A stretch of 64,000 nt of DNA, taken from positions 757,478 through 821,477 of the forward strand of contig JACJZN010000006.1 in assembly GCA_020635565.1 (NCBI GenBank). The letters are read 5' to 3'. This DNA is from Flavobacteriales bacterium. Lineage in GTDB: Bacteria; Bacteroidota; Bacteroidia; Flavobacteriales_D; Parvicellaceae. The position numbers were made by a program, and so were the translations under genes. Each line of letters starts with the position of its first letter. Position 1 is the first letter of the stretch. Shown here piece by piece: positions 35,358 to 44,594 of this stretch. The notes below the pieces were generated by a model that was given only the letters and a program-made list of their open reading frames with translations, searched no databases and was not told the origin of the DNA.

Positions 35358-37865
35358 ATGGCTAAACCCGTGACTTCAACTGCTAAAGATAAAAACCGCT
35401 CTTTTTATCCTTACTATATTGCTATTGTGATACTGTCATTTGTTTTCTACGGTAACTCATTGAAAAATGAGTATTCCATGGATGACAATTTAGTCACATC
35501 AACTTATGAAAGTAAGCATCCTACTATAGAAGGTGGAATTAGTGCTATTCCAGAAATATTTACATCCCATTATGTGGTTAACGCAAAACAAAGCTATGCG
35601 TATAGACCAATTACTACAAGTTCATTCGCCATTGAATATCAGCTATTTGGTCAAAATCCTTTTATAAGTCACCTGATCAACATTCTATTGTATGCTCTTG
35701 TAATCTTAGTTCTATTCAAATTGCTTAACGCTATATGGGGTGAAGATAAATACTTTCTTACAGTGCTTACTTGTTTGATATTTTTAATCCACCCTATTCA
35801 TTCTGAAGTCATTAACAACATCAAATGTAGAGATGAAATTTTATCATCTCTTTTTGGCTTACTTTCTCTTAATTACACGCTAAAAGCTTTTGACCTGAAG
35901 AACAATAAACTACTCATGGTTGCAGCGCTTTTTATCATTCTGAGCATGCTCAGCAAACCCACTGGGATCATTTTCATTGCAGTCATTCCCCTTACCCTTT
36001 ATTTCTTTAGAGAAATCTCACTAAAAAAGATAATCCCAATAGCTGGAGCATTAGTAGCCGGGTATCTCATCTATAAAGGAAGTTCAAAATTACTTCTTGA
36101 TGACCCTGTTTCAAGGGTTAAGTTCTACTTTGAAAATCCCCTGTACTACATGGGTTTTGCTGAAAGGATTCCAATGTTCTTCTACACCATTTTTTACTAT
36201 GTCACACTTTTATTCTTCCCTTATCCTTTGAGATATTATTATGGATATGATCAAGTACCGATCGCAGATTGGGGTAACCCAATTGTCTATTTAATGATCG
36301 TACTTCTATTTGGGTCTATGTATATCATGATCAAAAGAATAAAAAAGAAAGACATTTGGGCTTATGGTGTTTGGTTCTTCCTTTTAGGAATAGGAGGTGC
36401 TTCTAATTTACTTTTCCCCGTAGTAGGAATTATTGCCGAACGATTTGCCTTCATTGCGTCAATAGGATTTAGTATCTCCATTGCTTTTGCCTTGTATCAT
36501 TTTGTCTTTGAAAAAAATGCAAAATTTAAACAATTTACCCCCCTGACCAATGTCGTTTTAGCAATAATAACTCTTGTAACTGCAACCTATTCATTTCAAA
36601 GAAACAAAGTCTGGAAAGACGATGTTTCACTTTACAAACACGATATCCAGTATTTAGAAAAATCCTTTAAAGCCAATACCATGCTTGGTCAGGCTTACTA
36701 TAATATGGCGCTTGGTATAACAAAGAAAAACCTACCATTGGAAGCTGCTATGCCCTATGTAGACAGTTGTGAATTTTATTTAAAGAATAGTTTAGCGATC
36801 TACAAAGATTATCATATCACATACAATAATCTTGGAGCGCTTAATTACACCTACAAAGGAAGAATCGATACCGCACTATACTATTTTCAAAAAGCTGTGG
36901 ATATAGATTCCAACTACTTAGAAGCCAATTTCAACTTAGCCAATCTTGAACTGTGGAAATTTAAAACTAACCAAACTGTTCTTATGGTATTCAACCAGTT
37001 AAACACCAGTGAAGCAGTGTCCGCAAATGATCCAATTCAAACATCGAATAATTTCAATCAAATTGTTGCAGTCAGTGAATTACTGGAACGAATCAGAACT
37101 CCTGTATATAACATTCCAGTTTCTGCTGCTTCGGGTGCGAATTCTGACACCATGTTTGCGAAGAATATTAGAGAACTAACTTTAAATGTTTTAGGAGGTG
37201 CAGGCCTTACTCCGTATTTCAATCAAATAGAATTTGACCAAAAGATAATTTCTAATTTCACTCAGATCGTTGATAGCTATAATAAAGGAACTCTTTCCTA
37301 CCATCTTTTTGATTACGTCAGCTATAACATTTGCAAAAATTACTACCAAAAACAGAATTCGACATTCATTTCTCCCGAAGAGATCTGTTCAATTGCTAAG
37401 ACTAATGTGAATTACTACGCAAATGTTTTGGAACCGAGATTGTACAAGTGTTTATCATTAGACTCTTCGTATTATCCACCTTATAATAAGCTACAGGAAT
37501 ATTATCAACTGACTAAGAATTTCAAGAAGATGATTGAGTTCAATGAGATCGCATCAACAGTTTCAAAATTCAATTATCATCATGAATTTTATTCTAATGC
37601 TGCGAAAGCCAGCTATCAAATTGGCGATTCAAAAGGAGCTCTAAAGTTCATGAAACTGGCTGTTGAGGATCTTGACAAAAACATTAAAGATATTGATAGT
37701 GACAACACTACAAATCAACAAGAATTAGAAAACAAGAAAAAAATAAGACCTCAATTGGTAGGACAAAGAATCAGCATGATCACAAGCATCGTATCTCTCG
37801 CTAAAGACCTTGGTTATGTTGAAGATGTAGAAAAATACGCTCAACTGTTACAATCTTCAAAATAG
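35358..37865 (+). CDS. TMTC-like GT-C glycosyltransferase with C-terminal TPRs
   Basis: 835-aa membrane protein with about ten helices in residues 18-425, then TPR-like repeats (440-580 and 690-830). Motifs match eukaryotic TMTC1-4 O-mannosyltransferases: acidic pair D42/D43 after the first helix (YSMDDNLV), YRPITTSSF, HPIHSEVINNIKCRDEILSS (145-164), FPYPLRYYYGY, and SNLLFPVVGIIAERFAFIAS. TMTC enzymes transfer mannose from a polyprenyl phosphate to secreted or surface proteins, using their TPRs to hold the substrate. A DPM1-like synthase is encoded 3 kb downstream. The TPR part contains AYYNMALGITKKNLP, NLGALNYTYKGRIDTALYYF. The stop overlaps the next start by one base, so it opens the island operon. 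Confidence 0.85.
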   Translation: MAKPVTSTAKDKNRSFYPYYIAIVILSFVFYGNSLKNEYSMDDNLVTSTYESKHPTIEGGISAIPEIFTSHYVVNAKQSYAYRPITTSSFAIEYQLFGQNPFISHLINILLYALVILVLFKLLNAIWGEDKYFLTVLTCLIFLIHPIHSEVINNIKCRDEILSSLFGLLSLNYTLKAFDLKNNKLLMVAALFIILSMLSKPTGIIFIAVIPLTLYFFREISLKKIIPIAGALVAGYLIYKGSSKLLLDDPVSRVKFYFENPLYYMGFAERIPMFFYTIFYYVTLLFFPYPLRYYYGYDQVPIADWGNPIVYLMIVLLFGSMYIMIKRIKKKDIWAYGVWFFLLGIGGASNLLFPVVGIIAERFAFIASIGFSISIAFALYHFVFEKNAKFKQFTPLTNVVLAIITLVTATYSFQRNKVWKDDVSLYKHDIQYLEKSFKANTMLGQAYYNMALGITKKNLPLEAAMPYVDSCEFYLKNSLAIYKDYHITYNNLGALNYTYKGRIDTALYYFQKAVDIDSNYLEANFNLANLELWKFKTNQTVLMVFNQLNTSEAVSANDPIQTSNNFNQIVAVSELLERIRTPVYNIPVSAASGANSDTMFAKNIRELTLNVLGGAGLTPYFNQIEFDQKIISNFTQIVDSYNKGTLSYHLFDYVSYNICKNYYQKQNSTFISPEEICSIAKTNVNYYANVLEPRLYKCLSLDSSYYPPYNKLQEYYQLTKNFKKMIEFNEIASTVSKFNYHHEFYSNAAKASYQIGDSKGALKFMKLAVEDLDKNIKDIDSDNTTNQQELENKKKIRPQLVGQRISMITSIVSLAKDLGYVEDVEKYAQLLQSSK

Positions 37866-38878
37866 TGAGAAAAGCATGCATTAAAAATATCACCGTCTTC
37901 ACTCCTGAGAAGGTTCTTACAAATAACGATCTGGGAGAAGAATTTGATATTGAACCTGATCGAATATTTAAGGATACAGGAATAAGAAATCGCTTCGTGT
38001 CTGCTAAAGAAGAATTAGCTTCAGACATCGCTGTTTCGACAGGTGAAAAGTTTTTTGTTGAAAATCCGGACATAAAAAGATCCCAATTTGATGTTTTAAT
38101 TTATACCACTAGTGCCTTAGATTATGTAGGACCAGCCACCGCTGTTTTGATTCATGAACGATTGGGATTAAGCAAAAACTGTCTTGCTGTGGATCTACCA
38201 ATGGGATGTGCAGGTTTTACACATGCTTTAACGGTTGCAAAAGCATTAATTGAGAACGGGACGGCAACCGACATTCTTCTCATCACATCAGATATGCCAA
38301 CGAAGGTCTTACATTCAAAAGACTATCATCTTCGATCTATTTTTTCTGATGCCGGAGCTGCAACACACATTAGCACAAGTGGAAAATTCGAGATTGGTAA
38401 ACTTGCATTTGGAACTGATGGTAGCGGAGCTCCAAATCTAATCGTTAACGGAAGTGGTGCCAGAAATCCCATTGATCAAGATTGGCTTGACCTATACAAA
38501 GATGAAGGAGGGCTGCTCATTGGCCGTATGGAAATGAATGGCATTGAGATTCTAAAATTTAGTTTGAGAGAGGTACCTGATTTATTCAAAACTGTATTAA
38601 TTGAAAACAATCTTCAAAAGTCTGATATTGATCTATTTATCTTTCACCACGCCAGCGAAGTTATTTTAAAATTCCTCGCAAAAAAGTTGGAGATTTCCAG
38701 TCACAAAGTATTTTCCTGCCTCGAAAATTATGGCAATACAGTATCCGCTTCTATACCGATTGCATTGAGTGAAGCTATAAAATCAAATGTAATACCAGCA
38801 AATTCTTGTATATTTATAGCTGGATTTGGAATTGGTTATGCCTGGTCCGGAACTATCCTGAAAACTACTGAACTATGA
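37865..38878 (+). CDS. 3-oxoacyl-ACP synthase III-like enzyme (first)
   Basis: 337-aa FabH-fold condensing enzyme. The thiolase triad is complete: C115 (LPMGCAGFTHA), H261 (FIFHHASEV) and N291 (ENYGNTVSAS). It starts with GTG overlapping the stop of the TMTC-like gene (TAGTG) and ends with an ATGA overlap into the ACP gene. It is too diverged from housekeeping FabH to call it fabH, and the neighbouring ACP, second KASIII and SDR suggest a dedicated short acyl chain pathway. Priming substrate is unknown. Confidence 0.9.
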   Translation: MRKACIKNITVFTPEKVLTNNDLGEEFDIEPDRIFKDTGIRNRFVSAKEELASDIAVSTGEKFFVENPDIKRSQFDVLIYTTSALDYVGPATAVLIHERLGLSKNCLAVDLPMGCAGFTHALTVAKALIENGTATDILLITSDMPTKVLHSKDYHLRSIFSDAGAATHISTSGKFEIGKLAFGTDGSGAPNLIVNGSGARNPIDQDWLDLYKDEGGLLIGRMEMNGIEILKFSLREVPDLFKTVLIENNLQKSDIDLFIFHHASEVILKFLAKKLEISSHKVFSCLENYGNTVSASIPIALSEAIKSNVIPANSCIFIAGFGIGYAWSGTILKTTEL

Positions 38879-39108
38879 TCACAATTACTGAATTCATTCA
38901 AAAACTTGAAGAAGAGTTCGATGACATCGAACAAAATTCATTGACTCCATCAACTAATTATCGTTCTATAGAAAACTGGGGATCAATGCACGCGCTGATT
39001 ATTATAGCCTTGGTTGACACAGAATTTGATGTTTCGCTATCGGGTGCTGATCTAAAAAACACCCAAACAATTCAAGATCTATATGACTTGGTGGTTTCTA
39101 AAAAATGA
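38875..39108 (+). CDS. Dedicated acyl carrier protein
   Basis: 77 aa, four-helix ACP. The phosphopantetheine Ser is S37 in NWGSMHALIIIALVD, in place of the usual D-S-L/M. Acidic overall with EEEFDDIEQ at the start. Overlaps both KASIII genes by 4 bp (ATGA each side), so the three proteins are made in fixed ratio. Not the housekeeping AcpP, whose sequence around the Ser is GADSLDTVEL. Confidence 0.88.
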   Translation: MITITEFIQKLEEEFDDIEQNSLTPSTNYRSIENWGSMHALIIIALVDTEFDVSLSGADLKNTQTIQDLYDLVVSKK

Positions 39109-40157
39109 TCCAATCAATTGATCATATTGCCATCAGAGGGATTAGCAATGCCGTTCCGAAAAAGACTGTTTATACCCGAGATTATGATTACATCTCAGAG
39201 GCTGAACGTAAGCTCCTAATCAAAACAACCGGCATAGAGTCTAGAAGAGTTGCAGAAGAAGGTATTTGTGCCTCTGATCTATGCTTTGAAGCCGCAGAAA
39301 AGCTCTTACAAGAATTAAACTGGGATAAAGCAAGTATCGATATCGTAATCTTCGTCTCGCAGAGTTCTGATTACTACCTCCCTGCAACAGCAATCCTTCT
39401 CCAAAATAGACTTGGACTTAACAAATCAACGCTAGCTTTTGATGTCAGCCTTGGATGCTCAGGATACATCTATGGACTAAACATCATTTCTTCTATGATG
39501 TCCTCTGGAATACTAAAACGAGGGTTACTGCTGGTCGGAGATATCTCTACCAACTCTACTAATTACAAAGACAAAAGTTCCTTCCCTTTATTTGGGGATT
39601 CTGGATCCGCTACAGCTCTTGAATTCGATCAAATCGCAAAACCAATGCTCTTCTCTATGGGTAGCGATGGAAGTGGCTCAAATGCGATAATTATTCCAGG
39701 TGGAGGGACCAGAAACAAGTTCAACGAAAATTCATTAACAGAAGAAATCATCTCTGAAGGAATCACTCGACATCAGCTTAACATCATTCTTGAAGGATTG
39801 GATATCTTTAATTTTTCGATCAAAGAGGTTCCCAAAAACATTTCGTCATTACTTTCTGAAGCATCAAAAACAGTAGATGACATCGATTTTTTTGTTTTGC
39901 ACCAAGCAAACAGAATCATCAACGAAACGATTCGTAAAAAGCTTAAGATCGAATCTGAAAAAGTACCGTATAGTATTGGTCAATATGGCAATACGAGTTC
40001 TGGATCGATCCCATTAACGATACAAACGGAACTCAATCACATTCTGATGTCAGGAAATCACAGAATGATTTTGTCAGGATTTGGAGTTGGTCTTTCCTGG
40101 GGCTCTGTAATGCTTTCAACTTCTTCATTAACTATTCCAAAATTGATAGAAGTATGA
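39105..40157 (+). CDS. 3-oxoacyl-ACP synthase III-like enzyme (second)
   Basis: 350 aa, triad C118 (DVSLGCSGYIYGL), H266 (FVLHQANRI) and N296 (QYGNTSSGS). It is only distantly similar to the first KASIII but has the more canonical HQAN. Two KASIII enzymes around one ACP occur in O-antigen and flagellin-glycan loci that make short 3-hydroxyacyl groups for amino sugars; one may condense and the other may load or transfer. Start overlaps the ACP stop (ATGA); stop overlaps the SDR start (ATGA). Confidence 0.9.
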   Translation: MIQSIDHIAIRGISNAVPKKTVYTRDYDYISEAERKLLIKTTGIESRRVAEEGICASDLCFEAAEKLLQELNWDKASIDIVIFVSQSSDYYLPATAILLQNRLGLNKSTLAFDVSLGCSGYIYGLNIISSMMSSGILKRGLLLVGDISTNSTNYKDKSSFPLFGDSGSATALEFDQIAKPMLFSMGSDGSGSNAIIIPGGGTRNKFNENSLTEEIISEGITRHQLNIILEGLDIFNFSIKEVPKNISSLLSEASKTVDDIDFFVLHQANRIINETIRKKLKIESEKVPYSIGQYGNTSSGSIPLTIQTELNHILMSGNHRMILSGFGVGLSWGSVMLSTSSLTIPKLIEV

Positions 40158-40903
40158 GTAATTTCTTAGATCTAAAAGGAAAAACATATCTCGTAACAGG
40201 TGCTTCTGGTGGAATTGGAACCGCGGTGTCAAAACTAATTTCTGAATACGGTGCAAATGTTATTTTAACTGGACGAAATGAAGCTACACTGACAGAACTT
40301 CACCGAGCTTTAAATTCGAATTCAAGTATAATTGTTGCAGACCTTGATGAAGATAGTGATATCGAAAAACTCGTAGCCAATATAGGTCAAATAGATGGAA
40401 TTGTGCACTGTGCTGGGATTGTGAAACCTATGCCAATTAAATTCATCAACAGAAAAAACCTAGAAAAAGTCTTAAATTCTAACTTCTATTCAGCGGTATT
40501 ATTGACGAGCTCTTTACTCAAGAAAAAGAAGTTGAATCCCGAAAGTTCAATGGTTTATATTTCTTCTATCTCTTCGAAATTTCCTTATTTAGGTGGAGGT
40601 CTGTACGTTAGTAGCAAAGCTGCTTTAGAAGCTTTTGCAAAAACTCTTGCACTCGAGCACTCCAATCTATTAAGAGCTAACATAATCTCACCTGGTTTAG
40701 TAAAAACGAAGATTTTCGAAGATACGGAACAAGCTACTGGTGAAGAGGAAATGAAGGCATACGAAGAAAAATACCTTCTCGGATTTGGAGAAACAGAAGA
40801 TATAGCAAACACTTGTGCTTTTCTACTTTCTTCAAGAAGTAAATGGATTACTGGTGAAAACATTATTATGGATGGTGGCTTGACCATTGGAAGTAAAAAA
40901 TAA
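40154..40903 (+). CDS. SDR oxidoreductase, FabG-like
   Basis: 249-aa short-chain dehydrogenase. NAD(P)-binding TGASGGIG (15-22), GRNEATL after strand 2 suggesting NADP preference, CAG loop in VHCAGIVKP, catalytic Ser near 138 (YISSISSKF), Y151 and K155 (LYVSSKAAL). C-terminal WITGENIIMDGG as in FabG. In this context it most likely reduces the 3-ketoacyl-ACP formed by the KASIII enzymes to a 3-hydroxyacyl-ACP. Confidence 0.9.
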   Translation: MSNFLDLKGKTYLVTGASGGIGTAVSKLISEYGANVILTGRNEATLTELHRALNSNSSIIVADLDEDSDIEKLVANIGQIDGIVHCAGIVKPMPIKFINRKNLEKVLNSNFYSAVLLTSSLLKKKKLNPESSMVYISSISSKFPYLGGGLYVSSKAALEAFAKTLALEHSNLLRANIISPGLVKTKIFEDTEQATGEEEMKAYEEKYLLGFGETEDIANTCAFLLSSRSKWITGENIIMDGGLTIGSKK

Positions 40904-40909
40904 AGAACT

Positions 40910-41836
40910 ATGACAGAATTATCCTATAGCATTGTCATTCCTGTATATAATGGGGCTCCATTTCTGAAAGAAATTGTAGAAAGAACAATCGCGATTTCTA
41001 AAGACAAATTCCAATTGAAACAAATCATTCTAGTGGATGATGCTTCATCTGATAATTCATGGCAAATTATTCAGGAGCTAAAAGCTGAACATCCTGTGCT
41101 TATTACAGGTCTACTCATGGAAAAAAACTTCGGGCAACATAACGTCACTTGTGCTGGGATTCAACATTGTTCTGGATCCTATATCATCACGATGGATGAT
41201 GACTTAGAAACTGCACCTGAGGACATTATCAACCTGATAAATGCTCAAAAAGAATCAAATGCCAATGTAGTTTATGGTAAATTTCAAAAAACCAAACGTA
41301 ATCTTCTCAGAAAACTTCTGAAGTTCCCTTATGAAGTAGTCGCAAAAATTGTGGGGGACGGAAGCAAGGTTAATGGATCGAGCTTTCGTTTAATCGAAAC
41401 TACTTTAGCAAAGAAAATTGCGACCTCCGCAACAAATTTTGTTTTCATAGATGAAGTCATTGCCTGGTACACTACTTCTATCGCTTTTGTAACAGTAAGT
41501 CATTATCCTAGCCGTAGAAAATCATCTCATTATAGTCTTGGCAACTTGTTGAGATTGGGAGGAGAGGTTGTAGTTTACTCCAGTCTATTACCTTTAAAAG
41601 CTGTGAAGGTTGTCGGGTTCCTTGTGTCATTTACAATGTTTCTGATCGGAATCTATTTCCTGGTCAAACAATTGTTTTTCGACATTCCGGTTCAGGGATT
41701 TGCTGCCTTAATCGTTACGATCACTTTTTCTACAGGCATAATCATGTTTACGTTAGGAGTCATAGGTGAATATCTGGGTAAAATATTTCGAAATAGCAAC
41801 AACAGTCCTGTTTATTCCATCAGAAAAGAGATATGA
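40910..41836 (+). CDS. Polyprenyl-phosphate glycosyltransferase, GT2 (DPM1/GtrB/ArnC type)
   Basis: 308 aa. GT2 domain from SIVIPVYNGAPFLKEI with ILVDDASSDNSW, EKNFGQHNVTCAGIQ and the metal motif MDDDLETAPEDI. Two C-terminal membrane helices (GFLVSFTMFLIGIYFLV and ALIVTITFSTGIIMFTLG) end with IGEYLGKIF..PVYSIRK, the classic ending of GtrB/ArnC enzymes. Such enzymes link one sugar to undecaprenyl or dolichyl phosphate on the cytoplasmic face. It would supply the donor for the TMTC-like transferase of the same operon. Confidence 0.9.
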   Translation: MTELSYSIVIPVYNGAPFLKEIVERTIAISKDKFQLKQIILVDDASSDNSWQIIQELKAEHPVLITGLLMEKNFGQHNVTCAGIQHCSGSYIITMDDDLETAPEDIINLINAQKESNANVVYGKFQKTKRNLLRKLLKFPYEVVAKIVGDGSKVNGSSFRLIETTLAKKIATSATNFVFIDEVIAWYTTSIAFVTVSHYPSRRKSSHYSLGNLLRLGGEVVVYSSLLPLKAVKVVGFLVSFTMFLIGIYFLVKQLFFDIPVQGFAALIVTITFSTGIIMFTLGVIGEYLGKIFRNSNNSPVYSIRKEI

Positions 41837-42468
41837 GTTCATTGATCCTTCAACAATATGGAATTACCTTAAAGAGGGTTGAAGAAGAAGACATCGAATT
41901 GATCCGAAAATGGAGAAACCACCCTTCTATTAAGAAGAGAATGGCTTACAAAAAGAAGATAAGTGAACTAGAACAAAAAAAGTGGTTTGCCTCTATTAAC
42001 AATAAGTACAACTACTATTTTATGATAATGATTGACAACCAATCTATCGGAGTTATTAATTGTAAGGATACTAGTGTAGAAGAAAAATATGGAGAAGGCG
42101 GGATTTTTATTTGGGAGGAGAAATTCATTCAAACCCCTACTCCTTTTATTGCTTCTATGATTTTGTTGGATTACATTTTCAACTGTATTGAGATTGGGAA
42201 TATTTCTTTTATTCGAATCCTATCAGACAATCAACCTGCTATCAGATATAACAGATATCTCGGTTATATAAAAGCTCCAAAGCAAGAAAACATTAAGAAT
42301 CAACTTTATGTTTTGACAAAAGAAACTTTTAACAATAAGATATCCAGACTGAGAAAAGCCGCAGGCAACTTCAATGAATCAGATCGTGTATTACATGTTT
42401 CTGGTAATATCTGTGAATTAAACCTTCCAGAGGTTAATGAAAGTATCAACAAGGATTACACTATGTAA
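41833..42468 (+). CDS. GNAT-family acyltransferase
   Basis: 211 aa. RimJ/PseH-like GNAT fold: ITLKRVEEEDIELIRKWRNHPSI at the start, NQSIGVINCKD, and FIRILSDNQPAIRYNRYLGY, which holds the acyl-CoA or acyl-ACP-binding turn. PseH-like enzymes acylate amino sugars, so it is the best candidate for transferring the acyl group made by the KASIII/ACP/SDR module. A 45-residue extension follows the domain. Overlaps GT2 by 4 bp (ATGA); its last 8 bp overlap a convergent hydroxylase gene. Confidence 0.82.
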   Translation: MSSLILQQYGITLKRVEEEDIELIRKWRNHPSIKKRMAYKKKISELEQKKWFASINNKYNYYFMIMIDNQSIGVINCKDTSVEEKYGEGGIFIWEEKFIQTPTPFIASMILLDYIFNCIEIGNISFIRILSDNQPAIRYNRYLGYIKAPKQENIKNQLYVLTKETFNNKISRLRKAAGNFNESDRVLHVSGNICELNLPEVNESINKDYTM

Positions 42469-43102
42469 TTTCGCCAAGACAAACCTCTCCTTTCCGAAAA
42501 TATTCCATCCATTTCTCTTTCGATGCGATACTAAGTAAAAATGGATCGTCCATATTTTCAATTTTGTATTTACAAATCTGTTGAGCTGAATATTCAAACT
42601 CAGGACTTGCCACATCAACCATCATAACCAAACGGTAATGATCTGTTTTGTTCCACGCTTCATGTTCTAGGGAATCATTAAAGGATATCAGTTTTCCTTC
42701 TTCCCATTTTACTACCTGATCATCCACTCTTATTCCTAAATCCCCGGCAGGGACAATTAAAGGCAGATGATTTCGCACAATCATTTTTGAATACCCCTTG
42801 TGCGGCTTAATATGGGTATGAGGAGGAAGTAAAGAAAAGTCGGCCGTGATCAGATCTGGAATTTGAGACAATAGTTCTGCAGTAGCATTACAATGTATAA
42901 GATTATCCTTGATTTTCATTCCGAAAAAGACCATCTCAAACGTTCTCCAAGGAATATTTCCTTCTACATAATCCGGATGTACCTTCAACCAATTTCCTTT
43001 GGGTTCATTCATCAAGGATATTGCTTCCTTTCTAATGATCTCCACATTTGACTCTAATAGTTTTACCCAATCTTTATCGCTCCAGTTATAAAAGGCTTTC
43101 AT
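42461..43102 (-). CDS. Aspartyl/asparaginyl beta-hydroxylase-family dioxygenase (copy 1)
   Basis: 213 aa. Fe(II)/2-oxoglutarate enzyme of the family that includes human AspH and lipid A hydroxylase LpxO. Metal ligands H101 (IKPHKGYSK) and H147 (SLEHEAWNKT), 2-oxoglutarate-binding R157 (YRLVMMVD): spacing 46 and 10, the same as in AspH (H679, H725, R735). No signal peptide or membrane helix, so cytoplasmic. Lies 4 bp after copy 2 on the same strand. The substrate could be protein, peptide or acyl chain. Confidence 0.88.
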   Translation of the reverse strand: MKAFYNWSDKDWVKLLESNVEIIRKEAISLMNEPKGNWLKVHPDYVEGNIPWRTFEMVFFGMKIKDNLIHCNATAELLSQIPDLITADFSLLPPHTHIKPHKGYSKMIVRNHLPLIVPAGDLGIRVDDQVVKWEEGKLISFNDSLEHEAWNKTDHYRLVMMVDVASPEFEYSAQQICKYKIENMDDPFLLSIASKEKWMEYFRKGEVCLGEIT

Positions 43103-43106
43103 TTTA

Positions 43107-43763
43107 TTAAACTTTTAGCGGAAAGGCTCCATTTCTATACCAGCGTAACCACTCCTCATTTGGCGCGATATCCATCATATGCTGGTCATTAGTCCTTTTC
43201 AGAACATCTTCACAAACCTCTTTTGCTTTTTGGACTGATTCATTTGGTTCAAAGTCTATCATTAACACGATTCTAATCTCATTTGTTTTATTCCAAGCCT
43301 CGTGAATTTTTGAATCATCAAAAACCAGCCATTTGTTTTCACTCCAACTCCTTTCGTCCTCCTCTACCTTGATAGCTGCATTTCCTTTTGGTATTACCAT
43401 TCCCAAATGTGCCCGCAACAATTCACCTGTATATCCTCTATGAGGCAAAATATGAGTATCAGGCTCCAGCAATGAAAATTCAGCGGTAACTATTTGAGGA
43501 TACTTATCCAGTAGTCTTGAAATTACTGGACAGGACTCCCTATTAGGCAAATGAGAAATTCCAAAGAACTTAAAGACATAAGTCTTCCAAGCAAGATTTC
43601 TTTCAAAAGAACTTTCCAAATAGTTTGGTCGTTCCCCAGCCCAAGTCTGCTCGTTCAATGCTTTTAATGGAATATTCAACACTGAACTTAACTCTTCTTT
43701 AATTAAATTATAATGATCTGAAAAATCATTCGTAAATACATATTGGTCAGGATCGTAAAACAT
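43107..43763 (-). CDS. Aspartyl/asparaginyl beta-hydroxylase-family dioxygenase (copy 2)
   Basis: 218 aa. Ligands H108 (LPHRGYTGE) and H154 (KIHEAWNKTN), R164 (EIRIVLMID). Clearly paralogous to copy 1: both end with a block SIASKEKWMEYFRKGEV / DIAPNEEWLRWYRNGAF. First gene of the leftward pair, with a -7 box TAAATTTG 22 bp before the start. Diverges from copies 3 and 4 across a 64-bp gap. Confidence 0.88.
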   Translation of the reverse strand: MFYDPDQYVFTNDFSDHYNLIKEELSSVLNIPLKALNEQTWAGERPNYLESSFERNLAWKTYVFKFFGISHLPNRESCPVISRLLDKYPQIVTAEFSLLEPDTHILPHRGYTGELLRAHLGMVIPKGNAAIKVEEDERSWSENKWLVFDDSKIHEAWNKTNEIRIVLMIDFEPNESVQKAKEVCEDVLKRTNDQHMMDIAPNEEWLRWYRNGAFPLKV

Positions 43764-43785
43764 GAGACTCGTAATCTACTCTGCT

Positions 43786-43793
43786 CAAATTTA
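43786..43793 (-). promoter_or_regulatory. -7 box for hydroxylase copies 2 and 1
   Basis: TAAATTTG on the minus strand in the 64-bp divergent gap. No matching box was found for the rightward pair. Confidence 0.4.
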
Positions 43794-43827
43794 ATTTATT
43801 TAACAATAAATAAGCTATATTAGGTGT

Positions 43828-44592
43828 ATGAAAATCCATAAAGAAATATGGTACAACTATTGGATGCCTCCATACCAAAGTGAGGAGCCAAATTTCTACG
43901 ACCCAAATGATTTTAAATGGGCGGAAGAAATCAAAGCTTTAACAGCTGAAGTCAAAATTGAAATTCTGAAAATCTTAAATGACAGAGGAGGAGATCTAAT
44001 CCCTTATTATTCTGAAGCAGTCAGTACAGATAAAAACAAATGGGTAACTCTTGCCTTTAAAACTTGGGGAATTGACGTAAAAGAAAATCTTTTGAAAGCT
44101 CCTACTATTAGTCAGTTCCTTCAACGACACCCTTATATAGTCAGCGCTAGTATGAATCTCCTCAAGCCACATTCTACGCTCAACCGTCATCAAGGAGACA
44201 CAAATGCAATTTTTCGTTGTCATTTAGGAATTTCTGTAGAGGCTTCTTTACCGGAGCTTGGGTTTGAGGTGGAAGGAGAAAAACGCTCATGGCAAGAAGG
44301 TGATTTATTAATCTTCATAGACGCTAAAGAGCATGCTGCTTGGAATAACTCCAACTCAAACCGACTTATATTTTTATTTGATGTAATTCGAGAGGAGTTT
44401 CTTCCTGATCAAAAAAAGATCTGCATCAATGTCCGAGCATTTCTTTTACTTCAATGGATCGGTGGAAAGTTCAAATACTTTTTAAAACTACCCAAATGGT
44501 TGCATCGTATAGTGCATTGGAAGATTAAGGTACTTTTATATATCATCCATCCTTACCAGAAAAAGAAAGGCGTAATTATTAAACACACTTAA
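43828..44592 (+). CDS. Aspartyl/asparaginyl beta-hydroxylase-family dioxygenase (copy 3)
   Basis: 254 aa. Ligands H121 (NRHQGDTNAIFRCHLGI) and H169 (AKEHAAWNNS), R179 (NRLIFLFDV); the HxxD form (H121, D124) is nearer to LpxO and AspH than copies 1 and 2. After the dioxygenase domain comes a basic amphipathic C-terminal tail (FLLLQWIGGKFKYFLKLPKW..) that could bind a membrane surface. Two bases separate it from copy 4. Confidence 0.88.
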   Translation: MKIHKEIWYNYWMPPYQSEEPNFYDPNDFKWAEEIKALTAEVKIEILKILNDRGGDLIPYYSEAVSTDKNKWVTLAFKTWGIDVKENLLKAPTISQFLQRHPYIVSASMNLLKPHSTLNRHQGDTNAIFRCHLGISVEASLPELGFEVEGEKRSWQEGDLLIFIDAKEHAAWNNSNSNRLIFLFDVIREEFLPDQKKICINVRAFLLLQWIGGKFKYFLKLPKWLHRIVHWKIKVLLYIIHPYQKKKGVIIKHT

Positions 44593-44594
44593 AT

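Noticed and set aside
37865..40157. Housekeeping fabH/acpP or a flexirubin/aryl polyene cluster
   Set aside because: ACP and KASIII sequences are far from the housekeeping forms, and no KASI/II, dehydratase, ammonia lyase or acyltransferase genes of the pigment clusters are present.
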